Assembly (NCBI GenBank): GCA_011620785.1
Contig: WOYM01000063.1
Coordinates: 1 to 34,542, forward strand
DNA: 34,542 nt
Origin: Methanothrix sp.
GTDB taxonomy: Archaea; Halobacteriota; Methanosarcinia; Methanotrichales; Methanotrichaceae
Direction of reading: 5' to 3'
This document shows positions 24,126-32,237 of this stretch, in pieces. Position 1 is the stretch's first letter; each line of letters opens with the position of its first letter. Under the pieces are notes generated by a model. The model was not told where the DNA came from, did no database searches, and saw nothing but the letters and a program-made list of their open reading frames with translations. The translations under genes were made by a program, and so were the position numbers.

Positions 24126-24601
24126 TTCCCGCTCCCCTGATCCGGCGCCGCTCTGGTGTACATGTTGGCTGAGACTCCGCCGATAAGCCCGGCCAGAGCA
24201 TCATCCAGGAAGGGTCCCAGCCGGGAGAGTATTCCCGGTTTGGCCTTGTCGTAGCGCACATAATCGAACAGCCCCTTATACCCGCCCACGTACTTGGCTA
24301 TGCTCAGGCCTATGACCTCGTCCGCGATAAGGCAGGTCAGATCATTCTCATAGTCGGACGGTTTCAGGTTGGGAAGGTTGCGCCTCTCTCCCTCCGACTC
24401 CAGTAGGAGGGCGGCGTAAATGAGCAGGGCCAGATTGGGGTCGGACAGAGCTAGGTTCATCTCCCGCCGGAATACGGCTTCTGCTCGCTCGCGCGTCTCC
24501 ACTCCGGGATGGGGGAAGTATAGCTCCATTGCTGCAGATATGATCTCTTCCTCAGTGATTCCCCTGCTCTTCAGCACGTCTCTGATATCTCTGGATGGCA
24601 T
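24122..24601 (-). CDS. cobZ: alpha-ribazole phosphatase CobZ (PgpA-like)
   Basis: This 159-aa protein is of the PgpA-related CobZ type used by methanogens to dephosphorylate alpha-ribazole-5'-phosphate or the cobalamin phosphate. The C-terminal signature FDYVRYDKAKPG then RLGPFLDDALAGLIGG is intact. The N-terminal part is helical and acidic. It lacks the membrane helices of true PgpA. The ATG at 24601 has little leader: leftward ATTCTTTTATCC at about 24628-24640 is a likely TATA box, so the message is leaderless. It heads the cobZ-cobS-cobY operon. Confidence 0.88.
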   Translation of the reverse strand: MPSRDIRDVLKSRGITEEEIISAAMELYFPHPGVETRERAEAVFRREMNLALSDPNLALLIYAALLLESEGERRNLPNLKPSDYENDLTCLIADEVIGLSIAKYVGGYKGLFDYVRYDKAKPGILSRLGPFLDDALAGLIGGVSANMYTRAAPDQGSGN

Positions 24602-24648
24602 GGTAGGGTATGCATGGCCTGGGTAGGATAAAAGAATATCCCGGTATC

Positions 24649-24662
24649 GCGAAGTTTTATAA
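24649..24662 (+). promoter_or_regulatory. promoter of the PII-like / nifU-like / lsm / wHTH operon
   Basis: GCGAAGTTTTATAA is an excellent BRE plus TATA (box A 24655-24662). Transcription would start near 24685, leaving a leader of about 12 nt before the first gene. Confidence 0.6.
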
Positions 24663-24696
24663 GGTCTTATAGCCGATATATGGGTGAGGAAACTCC

Positions 24697-25047
24697 ATGA
24701 AGACCATGGTCAAGATTTTTGTAGATCACGAGCATCTCGTCAGAGTCATCAACAGCTTGACGGAGCTTGGAATCACCGGCTTTTATCTCATTGAGTATCA
24801 AGGAATGGCACCCACCAACTGGAAGAGCTTCCAGCTGAGCGAGGATCCCGATATGGCATTGAAGGCCATCCGAGATCATTCCGAGCCCGGAGTCATGGTC
24901 AATACCGTTGTAGGCTCAGATAAGTGTCAGCAGCTCATAAACGAGCTCGAGGAAGCTTTAAAAGGGATAAGGTTTACCATAATCGGGCACCAGGTTAATT
25001 CCATAAAGGTTAAAGGAGACGATAATACTCATGCAAAACCTAAATGA
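24697..25047 (+). CDS. PII-like small signalling-fold protein
   Basis: This 116-aa protein looks like the archaeal PII-like family typified by MJ1244-type proteins: beta strand MVKIFVDHEHLVRVINSL, then LGITGFYLIEYQGM, a variable loop, VNTVVGSDKCQQLINEL and a final strand FTIIGHQVNSIKV. The ferredoxin-like beta-alpha-beta repeat is clear, but the T-loop Tyr and ATP-binding residues of true GlnB cannot be aligned by eye, so ligand and partner are unknown. The ATG at 24697 has GGGTGAGGA upstream; a second ATG three codons in is possible. It overlaps the next gene by 17 nt. Confidence 0.65.
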   Translation: MKTMVKIFVDHEHLVRVINSLTELGITGFYLIEYQGMAPTNWKSFQLSEDPDMALKAIRDHSEPGVMVNTVVGSDKCQQLINELEEALKGIRFTIIGHQVNSIKVKGDDNTHAKPK

Positions 25048-25258
25048 CGAGGTGGAGGCGGCCCTGGGAAAGATCCGGGAGGGCCTTCGCGTGGACGGCG
25101 GAGATGTTGAGCTCGTCGATATCAGTGATGGCATTGTGACCGTAAGGCTGCAGGGGCATTGTGCAGGCTGTCCGTTTTCCCAGATGACCCTGAAGAACTT
25201 CATCGAGAAGGAGCTCGTGAAGAGCGTTGCTGGGGTAAAAGGCGTGGTGTCCGTCTAG
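25031..25258 (+). CDS. NifU C-terminal-domain-like Fe-S scaffold protein
   Basis: This 75-aa stand-alone Nfu-type domain assembles and hands on an Fe-S cluster. The signature is intact: LRVDGGDVELVDI near residues 19-31 and the cluster Cys pair GHCAGCPFSQMT (C44, C47), followed by a helix IEKELV. The ATG at 25031 overlaps the end of the previous gene, with GGAG about 10 nt upstream. It stops with TAG. Two genes downstream lies a probable Fe-S winged-helix protein that could be its client (inference). Confidence 0.92.
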   Translation: MQNLNDEVEAALGKIREGLRVDGGDVELVDISDGIVTVRLQGHCAGCPFSQMTLKNFIEKELVKSVAGVKGVVSV

Positions 25259-25271
25259 AGGAGTCTGAAAT

Positions 25272-25496
25272 ATGTTCCCAACTAAGAAGGTACAGAGTCT
25301 GGTAGGAAGCAAGATTCAGGTAGAGATGAAGGGATCACCCCGATACGTGCTGGAGGGTGTTCTCAACAGTGTAGATGAGTACTTGAACCTGCACCTGCTG
25401 GAGACCGTGGAGCTGATCGGGGGCGAGAAGACTCGCTCTTTGGGATCGGTCATCCTGCGCGGCAATAACATCATTCTAATCAGCCCAGCGGAGTGA
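25272..25496 (+). CDS. Sm-like archaeal protein (Lsm)
   Basis: This 74-aa protein has both Sm motifs: Sm1 from about residues 9-40 (SLVGSKIQVEMKG, VLEGVLNSVDEYLNLHL) and Sm2 LGSVILRGNNIILISP. Archaeal Lsm proteins form heptameric rings that bind U-rich RNA. The ATG at 25272 is preceded by GAGGAGT at good distance. It is third in a four-gene rightward operon. Confidence 0.92.
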   Translation: MFPTKKVQSLVGSKIQVEMKGSPRYVLEGVLNSVDEYLNLHLLETVELIGGEKTRSLGSVILRGNNIILISPAE

Positions 25497-25505
25497 GTGT
25501 CGGGG

Positions 25506-25880
25506 ATGTCTGTCGAGGAAGCATTAGATTACATTAAGTCGCATCCTGAGGGAGCCCTGCAAAGCGATCTATGGAAGGCACTGAAGATCGATTCCAGGAA
25601 ATGCTCTCGCATAGTGGCCAAGCTGCTCAAAGATCGCCATATTACCCGAGAGGTGGAGTCGGTCGACGGCATCAGGACCTATAGGCTCTTTTGCGTCAGC
25701 AGGACTAGCGGCAGACGTTTCGATCCTCTTATGGCTCTGGATGCCTTTGAGCCCTGCGCCGGCTGCATAGAGGAATGCATTCCCGAGCATTGCGCCAGCC
25801 TGAGCGAGTGGATATTCTCAATTGTTATGAGCTCAGACGAGGTGGCTCCTTCCAATGCGATTCATAATCAATCTTTTTAA
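25506..25880 (+). CDS. winged-helix protein with C-terminal four-Cys motif, RPC34/TFE-beta-like
   Basis: This 124-aa protein has an N-terminal winged helix (about 1-65: SVEEALDYIKSHPEG, LWKALKIDSRKCSRIVAKLL, then the wing IREVESVDGIRTYRL in approximate form). A C-terminal segment carries C84, C87, C91 and C96 (PCAGCIEECIPEHC) followed by SLSEWIFSIV. The motif and the trailing S-x-x-E-W match the Fe-S site of RNA polymerase III subunit RPC34/hRPC39 and its archaeal relative TFE-beta, as I remember them. A transcription-factor role is therefore inferred. The ATG at 25506 is chosen with GGAGTGAG upstream; a GTG at 25497 abutting the lsm stop is possible. Confidence 0.7.
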   Translation: MSVEEALDYIKSHPEGALQSDLWKALKIDSRKCSRIVAKLLKDRHITREVESVDGIRTYRLFCVSRTSGRRFDPLMALDAFEPCAGCIEECIPEHCASLSEWIFSIVMSSDEVAPSNAIHNQSF

Positions 25881-25941
25881 GCAAAGAAAATAAGCAAATT
25901 AGGATCTGCCTGCCCATCGATAAAAACCTGCAAAATGGGAT

Positions 25942-26250
25942 TCAGGTGCTTATCTGATCTGCGCCGAATCCCTTCTTGACCAGGATATCCTTGATCCTTT
26001 GTATATGATTGCCTTGAAGCTCGATCAGACTGTCCTTTACCGTCCCGCCGCAGGCCAGCTTGGATTTCAGGTGAGTGCACAGCTCCTGCAGATCGATCTC
26101 ATGAGGATCAATGCCCTGGATAACTGTCACCTCTTTTCCATATCTACGCTTCTGAACTTTGACTACGATCCTTTGCTGCTCCTTGGCAACCTCCTCACAG
26201 ATGCATAGCTCCTGTGGAAGGCCGCAGACGGCACACATTTGGGAACTCAT
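25942..26250 (-). CDS. translation initiation factor aIF1 (SUI1)
   Basis: This 102-aa SUI1/eIF1-family protein controls start-codon selection on the small subunit. The core is RRYGKEVTVIQGIDPHEIDL, then KLACGGTVKDSLIELQGNH and IKDILVKKGF. An N-terminal extension has four Cys (C6, C9, C16, C18; CxxC and CxC), as in many euryarchaeal versions, possibly a zinc site. The ATG at 26250 has GGAGGTAAC about 8-10 nt upstream. A TATA-like sequence before it suggests its own promoter, although it lies behind the vWA genes in the same direction. Confidence 0.93.
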   Translation of the reverse strand: MSSQMCAVCGLPQELCICEEVAKEQQRIVVKVQKRRYGKEVTVIQGIDPHEIDLQELCTHLKSKLACGGTVKDSLIELQGNHIQRIKDILVKKGFGADQIST

Positions 26251-26319
26251 TTGGTGGCAGTTACCTCCATAATATATCTCACTACAGGCTGATTATGCTA
26301 TTAAAATCTGATGGTGACC

Positions 26320-28680
26320 TCACGGCTTCGTCCGCCCCTGCCTTCGTATGTCATTGATCTTTCTTGATACAATCTCCAACAGGAATATCAAGAGGGCGGT
26401 GATGAGCAGAGCGTCCCTTCTGGATACCCTCTCTTCTGTCATCCTCTGGCTGACCCGAGATGCTTCTGCAATCAGGCTCCTCCCCGCTTCCTCCTCGGTG
26501 AAGATCTTGCCTCCGTTGGCCATGATCAGGCTGGGAAGATCTGGATTGAATCCAATATATCTGTACTCCAGGGGATAGTTGACAGCAACTCCGTAGTCTC
26601 CTATATAGTAGATGCCGCTGCTGTTGGGAGTAAACGTCGCTGTGTATCTGTTATCTCCTATCTTTTCCACGTTCGCCCCGGGCAGGCTGGGCCGGGAGTT
26701 GCTGGCAATGGTGATCTGCAGGGGTGTGTTCTGCCATCCATCCTCTCCTTCCACTCTGTCTTCCTGCGGCCGGGGATCGCCCACCGCCCAGTTGACGACG
26801 GAGGATATCAGCTGAGAGCTGGGGCTGCGATATAGCAGACCGGCCCAGGCAATGCCGTTGTCTGTGGTCAGGGCCGCTACCCTCCCCAGGCCGTAACGCC
26901 AGACGGTGAGGACGGGCTTGCCGTCGGTCAGTGCCACCAGCTTCAAAGAGCCGGGTTTGGGGGTGACATCGTTGAAGCCAGTGATGGTGGCGTTCAGCTC
27001 CAGATCGGTGGTGATATAGTGGTTCTGGTTGACCACTGCCAGGTCGTAGCTAGTGATGTTCTTCTCCGGCGGCCTCGTCTCCTCGGGCAGAGGGGTGCTG
27101 ATGGTGGTCAGGGAGTCGGGATAGACGAAATAGGTGAACTCCGAGCCCGTGCTGCTGGCGATATCCGGGAAGCTACCCGTCGCGCCAGGGATGGCCTGGA
27201 CCTGAATCAGCCTGGTGGTGATGTTCATCTCCCGGATCAGCTCCTTGGATCGTGTTACGACATCCCCATAGTTCTGGAGGTTTCCATCGGAGAGGACAAT
27301 CATCTCCCCCTCGCCTCCGCTGGCCCGGATCATGTCTCTGGCCAGTTCGAGGCCAGAGTCAAGATAGCTGTTTTCCGTTCCTGTGGGGGCAAGGGTAGCG
27401 ATTCTGTCCGCGAGGACGTTCTGGCTCCGGGATAAGGGCACGGGATCGATCACATTATAGGCCCGGGTTCCAAAGACCACCAGTCCCACATTGTAATCCT
27501 GGAACTGGGGGGACTGCAACAGCTCCACCGCCAGGGCTTTCTCATAGTCCAGCAGGGTGGTCCCGTCCTTGGTGAGGGTGGACTGCAGGCTGAAGGAGAT
27601 GTCCAGGACGAAGATGAGCGTCTTGCCTCCCTCAAAGCGGCTGGGAAAGGACTGCACAGGCAGGAACCTCTCCAGAGTCGAGTTGCGGTATTCTCCCAGG
27701 TCGTAGGAATTCTTGCCTCCCACTACTACCAGGCCGCCTCCCTCGCGCACATAATCCTCCAGCCGGTCGAGGCTTGAGCTGTATTCGATATCATCAAGGA
27801 TAATGGACTTATAGCTATCCAGGCTGGGGGGAAGCTCAGAGGCCGCAGTCAGCTTATAAAGATCATCCAGGTTCTGGGCCAGGGACGAGTCGCTTGAGGT
27901 GAGGAGGAGAACCTCCGGCTTGGGGACGACATATATCGACTTCTGGTAAACATCGTTTACCGGCTGCATATCCGGGGCGATCACCGCTCTGAGGATATGG
28001 TTTCCCGTCTCCAGGAAGGAATGAGAGATCTTGATCGAGGCGCTCCCATTGGCCTGGATCTGGTCGCTGTAGATCTTCTTCTCATCGGCATAGACCGATA
28101 GGGGCCCGCTGTAGTAAAGGGAGCTTCTAACCATCACCCGGAAGGGGTAGTCTCCTCCCAGGACAGCGGTGTTTGGCCCTGATATCTCCACCCCGGCATC
28201 GCCTTTCACCGGATCGATATCCAGGGCAAAGACAGTGCTATTCGAGCTCCCGGCCAGGGCGAGGGCATCTTCTAGAGATCGGCCGCTATTGCTGTAGCCA
28301 TCCGTCACCAGGAGGATTATGCTTCCTGGAAGGGCATGCTGGAGGATCCTGTCCCCCAGGGGAGTCGAGTCACCGGAGAATGTGCGCAAAGAGGCCCCGG
28401 TCAGATCGGCAACTCGTGCCGCCACATCGGGATCGAATACCGCCATCGACCCGGTCTTGTCATCCAGGACGGTGATGCTCGGCTTTTGCGATTGGACGAC
28501 ATGGGTTTGAACGAAATAGGGGTTTGCAGCCGCTGCCAGTATCAAGCAGAAGATCAGCAGCCTGGAGAGGGCGAGGATCTTATTCCTGGCCCGGAAGTGG
28601 ACGTAGACCAGCCCCAGCAGGGCTAGGGGTGGCAGGGCCCAGAGGAGCTCCGGCCGGGCGAAATAGAGATCCTGGATCAT
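26320..28680 (-). CDS. large vWA-domain membrane protein
   Basis: This 786-aa protein has two N-terminal transmembrane helices (about 12-28 and 38-52), an extracytoplasmic body and a C-terminal helix (about 753-770: LLITALLIFLLEIV). A first vWA-like region starts at about residue 70 (VLDDKTGSM, later LVTDGYSN). A flavodoxin/GATase-like segment (about 255-345) follows, with YVREGGGLVVVGG. A second vWA domain has an intact MIDAS, DISFS at 360-364 with T in LAPTGTENSY and D in VLSDGN. This is the layout of BatA/BatB-like aerotolerance-type proteins. It starts at an ATG overlapping the upstream gene's stop (ATGA), so the two are coupled and likely form a complex. Function unknown. Confidence 0.82.
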   Translation of the reverse strand: MIQDLYFARPELLWALPPLALLGLVYVHFRARNKILALSRLLIFCLILAAAANPYFVQTHVVQSQKPSITVLDDKTGSMAVFDPDVAARVADLTGASLRTFSGDSTPLGDRILQHALPGSIILLVTDGYSNSGRSLEDALALAGSSNSTVFALDIDPVKGDAGVEISGPNTAVLGGDYPFRVMVRSSLYYSGPLSVYADEKKIYSDQIQANGSASIKISHSFLETGNHILRAVIAPDMQPVNDVYQKSIYVVPKPEVLLLTSSDSSLAQNLDDLYKLTAASELPPSLDSYKSIILDDIEYSSSLDRLEDYVREGGGLVVVGGKNSYDLGEYRNSTLERFLPVQSFPSRFEGGKTLIFVLDISFSLQSTLTKDGTTLLDYEKALAVELLQSPQFQDYNVGLVVFGTRAYNVIDPVPLSRSQNVLADRIATLAPTGTENSYLDSGLELARDMIRASGGEGEMIVLSDGNLQNYGDVVTRSKELIREMNITTRLIQVQAIPGATGSFPDIASSTGSEFTYFVYPDSLTTISTPLPEETRPPEKNITSYDLAVVNQNHYITTDLELNATITGFNDVTPKPGSLKLVALTDGKPVLTVWRYGLGRVAALTTDNGIAWAGLLYRSPSSQLISSVVNWAVGDPRPQEDRVEGEDGWQNTPLQITIASNSRPSLPGANVEKIGDNRYTATFTPNSSGIYYIGDYGVAVNYPLEYRYIGFNPDLPSLIMANGGKIFTEEEAGRSLIAEASRVSQRMTEERVSRRDALLITALLIFLLEIVSRKINDIRRQGRTKP

Positions 28681-30419
28681 GTCTCCCTCCTCCAGCGCAT
28701 GATGGCCAGCTCCAGAATGATGGCCAGGGCGGCCAGGGCTATCACCCAGGGGGATAGATCCCTCTGTACAATGGTATTGCGAACCACTCCTAGAAATTCA
28801 CCCTGCTCGAAATCTCGGCTGCGGAGGAGGGAGGACTCGGTGGGGTTGTACATGTTCGCCGCCACCGCTCGTCCCTGGAAGCGATAGATGCCCACCTCGT
28901 CCAGGGCAATAGTGCTGGCGATGAGGCTGATGCTGGGGGTTTGGATGGTGGATTGCTCGCCTGTGGCTATGATCTCCCCGGTCTTCCGGTTGGAGTCTTC
29001 TATATCCGGCACCCCCGTCATCCAGTTGATCATCTGATACCAGAATATGGGGTATTCGGGGCGCAGATAGAAGTCTGAGTCCATCTCCAGGCCGTCATAG
29101 ATCACAATCCCCTCGCCCAGCCGCCAGTAGGCGAGGATGGGGACACCATTGGCTTCCACCATGGTGGTCGCGTCCCTGCGAGCAGCAGCGTCCGGGTAGC
29201 TGTAAATCCCGATCTCATCGAAGTGCAGGCCCTCGGCAAAACCAAAATTTCTCACCCAAAGCCTGGTGGGGCCGGGGAGCTTTCCCGTCACCCTTACCGG
29301 GAGATACTGGGGGCTCTCAAGATCGAAGGGGAGGTAGATCACCCGGCCGCCGTCGATGTAGCGGTTGAGCTCGCCGTCGGCCGAGGCGTTCCTTGCCAGG
29401 ACGATCAGATCGAAGTCCGAGTACCTGCCTGAGGTCATAACATTTACATTTGGCAGGGACTGGAGGGCTTTTAGGGCTGGCCCGGCCTCACCCAGATAAA
29501 GAACGTCCCTCTTAGCCTGGTCTGGCACATAGACATAAGCCCGGTTGTCCCAGGAGATGGCGTCCTCAATATCCAGAGAGATCTCATTCACCCCGGGATA
29601 GGCGGTGAAGGATAGGTAGTAGTCGCCGTCCTGGGGGATTGCAGCTGCCTGGCTGGTCTTGCCGCCCGGGCCGGTGATGGTAATGGGTATGGTTCTTGTC
29701 GGGCCGTAGTTGTGAATCAGAGCAGTATGGTTTACGTATCCCGTTCCCGGCACATTCCAGCCCTCTGTCAGGGCCAGGTTGTTCCCTCCCTGGTATGAGT
29801 CGGCAAAGACTATTCCCACCCGGCCGCCGGCCTCGATGAGATTGCGGGTGACATCGGGATCGTCTCCCGTCCAGCTGATGAAGTCCGAGACCAGAAGAAT
29901 ATCCCCCCCGGTGCTGCCCAGGAGTATGCTGGCCTGGGTCAGTGCGCTGGAGAGGTCTGCTGAGACTGCAGCCGGCACAAGCCGTGGGAGTTGATCTCGG
30001 GCCTCAGCCGGACTGCCATCGGTGAGGACCGTTTGTGGAATGTTCTTTGCTAAGATGATGCTGATTCTTTCATAGCGGTCGAGGTATGAACGGATGATGT
30101 TCTGGGCGGCGGAGAATGAGGACTGCATGCTAGCAGAGCCGTCCAGGACCACTACCAGATGGCTGCTTGCCGGCCCCTGTTCGTTGGTGTAGGGCCCGGC
30201 GGCGGCAAGGGAGAGAGAGCAGATGGCCAGTAGCTGCACCCAGAAGAGGGGATCGCTTATCAGACGGCTGAGGACGGCAGTGCGCTTCGCCTCCCCCTCT
30301 CGCAAGAACTGGATGGAGGAGAAGCGGATCTCCTTTGGCTGGGGCCGGATGAGGTAGATTATTACCAGGGGTATGATGCCAAGGAGGCCCAAAAGGGCAA
30401 TGGGATTGCTGAAGGGCAT
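28677..30419 (-). CDS. BatA-like vWA-domain membrane protein
   Basis: This 580-aa protein begins with the BatA N-terminal domain: TM helix 7-23, the short RPQPKEIRFSSIQFL stretch, and a second TM near 58-74. The vWA domain has a MIDAS, DGSAS at 93-97, with LLVSDF later. A beta-rich, Gly-rich extracytoplasmic region follows, and a final TM (about 555-573: VIALAALAIILELAI). It is coupled to the second vWA protein by a 4-nt overlap. In related loci such genes follow a MoxR AAA ATPase and a DUF58 protein; neither is present here within the window, and the gene upstream is divergent. The ATG at 30419 has no strong Shine-Dalgarno sequence. Confidence 0.82.
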   Translation of the reverse strand: MPFSNPIALLGLLGIIPLVIIYLIRPQPKEIRFSSIQFLREGEAKRTAVLSRLISDPLFWVQLLAICSLSLAAAGPYTNEQGPASSHLVVVLDGSASMQSSFSAAQNIIRSYLDRYERISIILAKNIPQTVLTDGSPAEARDQLPRLVPAAVSADLSSALTQASILLGSTGGDILLVSDFISWTGDDPDVTRNLIEAGGRVGIVFADSYQGGNNLALTEGWNVPGTGYVNHTALIHNYGPTRTIPITITGPGGKTSQAAAIPQDGDYYLSFTAYPGVNEISLDIEDAISWDNRAYVYVPDQAKRDVLYLGEAGPALKALQSLPNVNVMTSGRYSDFDLIVLARNASADGELNRYIDGGRVIYLPFDLESPQYLPVRVTGKLPGPTRLWVRNFGFAEGLHFDEIGIYSYPDAAARRDATTMVEANGVPILAYWRLGEGIVIYDGLEMDSDFYLRPEYPIFWYQMINWMTGVPDIEDSNRKTGEIIATGEQSTIQTPSISLIASTIALDEVGIYRFQGRAVAANMYNPTESSLLRSRDFEQGEFLGVVRNTIVQRDLSPWVIALAALAIILELAIMRWRRET

Positions 30420-30461
30420 TGAAAAGACAATTCCTGAAGAAGTATGAAAAGCTTTGCGCAG

Positions 30462-30476
30462 GCAATAAATATGATC
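30462..30476. promoter_or_regulatory. shared AT-rich promoter element between batA-like and fwd genes
   Basis: AATAAATATGAT reads as a TATA box rightward; leftward, ATATTTATT serves the divergent vWA operon. Distances are about 55 bp to the fwdG-like ATG and about 45 bp to the batA-like ATG, so each has a short leader. Confidence 0.45.
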
Positions 30477-30523
30477 GAGATTGATGTTACTGCTGTATCC
30501 TTCCCAAACTGAGGTATCTGGTT

Positions 30524-30985
30524 ATGGTAGGCGCCATGGAGATTTATATGCTATTGCCCAAGACCAACTGCAAGAAGTGCGGGCTTCCCACCTGCATGGC
30601 TTTTGCCGTAGGCCTATTGGGCAGGGAGAAGAAGCTGGAGGAGTGCACTCCTCTATTTGAAGAGAAGAAGTATGAGGCGAAGCTCGCCAAGCTGAAGGAG
30701 ATCGTGGCTCCTTTGGAGAACGCCTCTGAGACCGGCCTTGTCATTCATCCGGAGAAGTGTTTTGGCTGCGGCAACTGTGTGATCGCCTGTCCGGTGAATG
30801 TGGCGGCCGAGCCCGCCAGGGTCGGCGCAGGCCTCGGTCCGGAAGGGGATCGTGTCATCCTCCGGGTGGAGGACGGAGTGGTGGTGGCCAATAACCTGCA
30901 AGAATGCCGGCGCTTCGGGCCGAATAAGATTCTGTGCAATGCCTGCACTGCGACCTGTCCGAGCAAGGCCATAGAGTTCGTCTGA
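30524..30985 (+). CDS. Fe-S protein: CoFeSP-type 4Fe-4S domain plus ferredoxin (FwdG-like)
   Basis: This 153-aa protein is probably the electron-transfer partner of the following formylmethanofuran dehydrogenase subunits. An N-terminal motif CKKCGLPTCMAFA (C16, C19, C24, with a further Cys at about 41) is the 4Fe-4S domain found at the start of the acetyl-CoA synthase corrinoid protein large subunit. The C-terminal part has two ferredoxin clusters: CFGCGNCVIACPVN, with the split second motif CNACTATCPSKAI. The ATG at 30524 has GAGGT 8 nt upstream. Ten nucleotides separate it from fwdB. The domain fusion replaces the usual small FwdG. Confidence 0.78.
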   Translation: MVGAMEIYMLLPKTNCKKCGLPTCMAFAVGLLGREKKLEECTPLFEEKKYEAKLAKLKEIVAPLENASETGLVIHPEKCFGCGNCVIACPVNVAAEPARVGAGLGPEGDRVILRVEDGVVVANNLQECRRFGPNKILCNACTATCPSKAIEFV

Positions 30986-30995
30986 GGTGATTTGT

Positions 30996-32237
30996 ATGAC
31001 AGACTACAACTACAAGAGCTGCACAGGCTGCGCGCTCATCTGCGAGGATATCCTTTACGCGGATAAGGAAGCCGTCCCCCAGGCAAGAAACATCTGCCGG
31101 AAGGGGCAGGCTCATTATCAGAGCCTCTTTGCTGAGAGAACAAAGCCCATGATCGAGGGCCGGGATGCCTCCATGGAGCAGGCCATCACCCGAGCGGCAG
31201 AGATTCTGAAGGATGCCAGGTCACCCTTGATATACGGCTGGTCAAACTCCTCTTCCGAGGCTCAGGCGGTGGGAATGGATCTGGCGGAGAGGATCGGCGC
31301 TGCAGTCGATGATCCCTCAACCTATTGCGAGGGACTCTTCATGGAAAAGGTCCTGGCGGGAAAGGTTCCCAGCTGCACCTTAGACGACGTGCGCAACTTT
31401 GCCGATACGTCCATATTCTGGGGGTCTGACCCCTCCAGCAGCCAGCCCCGCCATCTGTCCCGGTTCTCCTATTTCCCCCGGGGCGAGAAGAGGCAGAAGA
31501 GCTATGAGGAGGAGAGGACCTGCATCGTGGTGGATGTGAGGGAATCTCCCACCGCCCGGCTCTGCCCCGAAACCACCTACCGGGTGGGTCCGGGAGAGGA
31601 TCTCCAGTTTTTGGAGGCTATCTTGAATGTGCTGGTGGGGAAGATCCCCAAGATCGGGGACAAGAAGAAGATGATCGAGCTGGGGAGCATTCTTAAGAAG
31701 ACTGAGTACGGGGTGATCTTTCCCGGCAGAGGGATGCTCCAATCCCTGCAGGGTAAGATGGAGCTATTCTTAGAATTAATGGCCCAGCTGAATGAGGTCA
31801 CCACCTTCAAGGCCATTCCAGTGGCCAGAGGGTTCAACACCCGCGGATTCAACCAGCTTTTGCTTGACCGGACGGGATTCGTTAAGAGCGTGTCCTTCCA
31901 GCACGACAAAGGCGAAATCCTTCACCGGCCGGAGGACACCCTCGCCGGGGCGGCGAAGAGAGCTGATGCCCTCCTGGCCCTGGGCTCTGACCCGCTGGCA
32001 GAGCTGCCCGTGGGCGTGGCCAGGGCTCTGGCTAAGGTGCCCATAGTGGCCATAGAATCGTGCCGGTCTATGACTTCCGATGCCGCTTTAGTGGTCATAC
32101 CGTCCGCTATCTCCGGCCCGGAAGCCGGGGGGACGGCCATCCGAACGGACGGGATGAAGGTGAGCTTAGAGCCATTTATGAAGACGGACAGGCTGGCAGA
32201 AGAGCAGATTCTGACAAGGATTATGGAGGCGATGTAA
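30996..32237 (+). CDS. fwdB: formylmethanofuran dehydrogenase subunit B
   Basis: This 413-aa catalytic molybdopterin/tungstopterin subunit reduces CO2 to formate for formylmethanofuran, or runs in reverse in methyl oxidation. The N-terminal 4Fe-4S ligands are C9, C12, C16 and C34 (SCTGCALICED and NICRKG). The Mo/W-ligating residue is probably C111 (DPSTYCEG), so this is a cysteine form, not selenocysteine. The rest follows FwdB: FWGSDPSSSQPRHLSRFSYF and VGPGEDLQFLEAIL. The ATG at 30996 is chosen because GAGGTG is well placed; an in-frame GTG three codons earlier is part of that site. FwdD follows with no gap. Confidence 0.94.
   Translation: MTDYNYKSCTGCALICEDILYADKEAVPQARNICRKGQAHYQSLFAERTKPMIEGRDASMEQAITRAAEILKDARSPLIYGWSNSSSEAQAVGMDLAERIGAAVDDPSTYCEGLFMEKVLAGKVPSCTLDDVRNFADTSIFWGSDPSSSQPRHLSRFSYFPRGEKRQKSYEEERTCIVVDVRESPTARLCPETTYRVGPGEDLQFLEAILNVLVGKIPKIGDKKKMIELGSILKKTEYGVIFPGRGMLQSLQGKMELFLELMAQLNEVTTFKAIPVARGFNTRGFNQLLLDRTGFVKSVSFQHDKGEILHRPEDTLAGAAKRADALLALGSDPLAELPVGVARALAKVPIVAIESCRSMTSDAALVVIPSAISGPEAGGTAIRTDGMKVSLEPFMKTDRLAEEQILTRIMEAM

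Noticed and set aside
24676..24698. The string GGGTGAGGAAACTCC resembles the conserved GAGGAAAGTCC of RNase P RNA
   Set aside because: It directly precedes a protein start and the rest of the RNase P RNA core and its partner motifs are not found; it acts as the ribosome binding site region.
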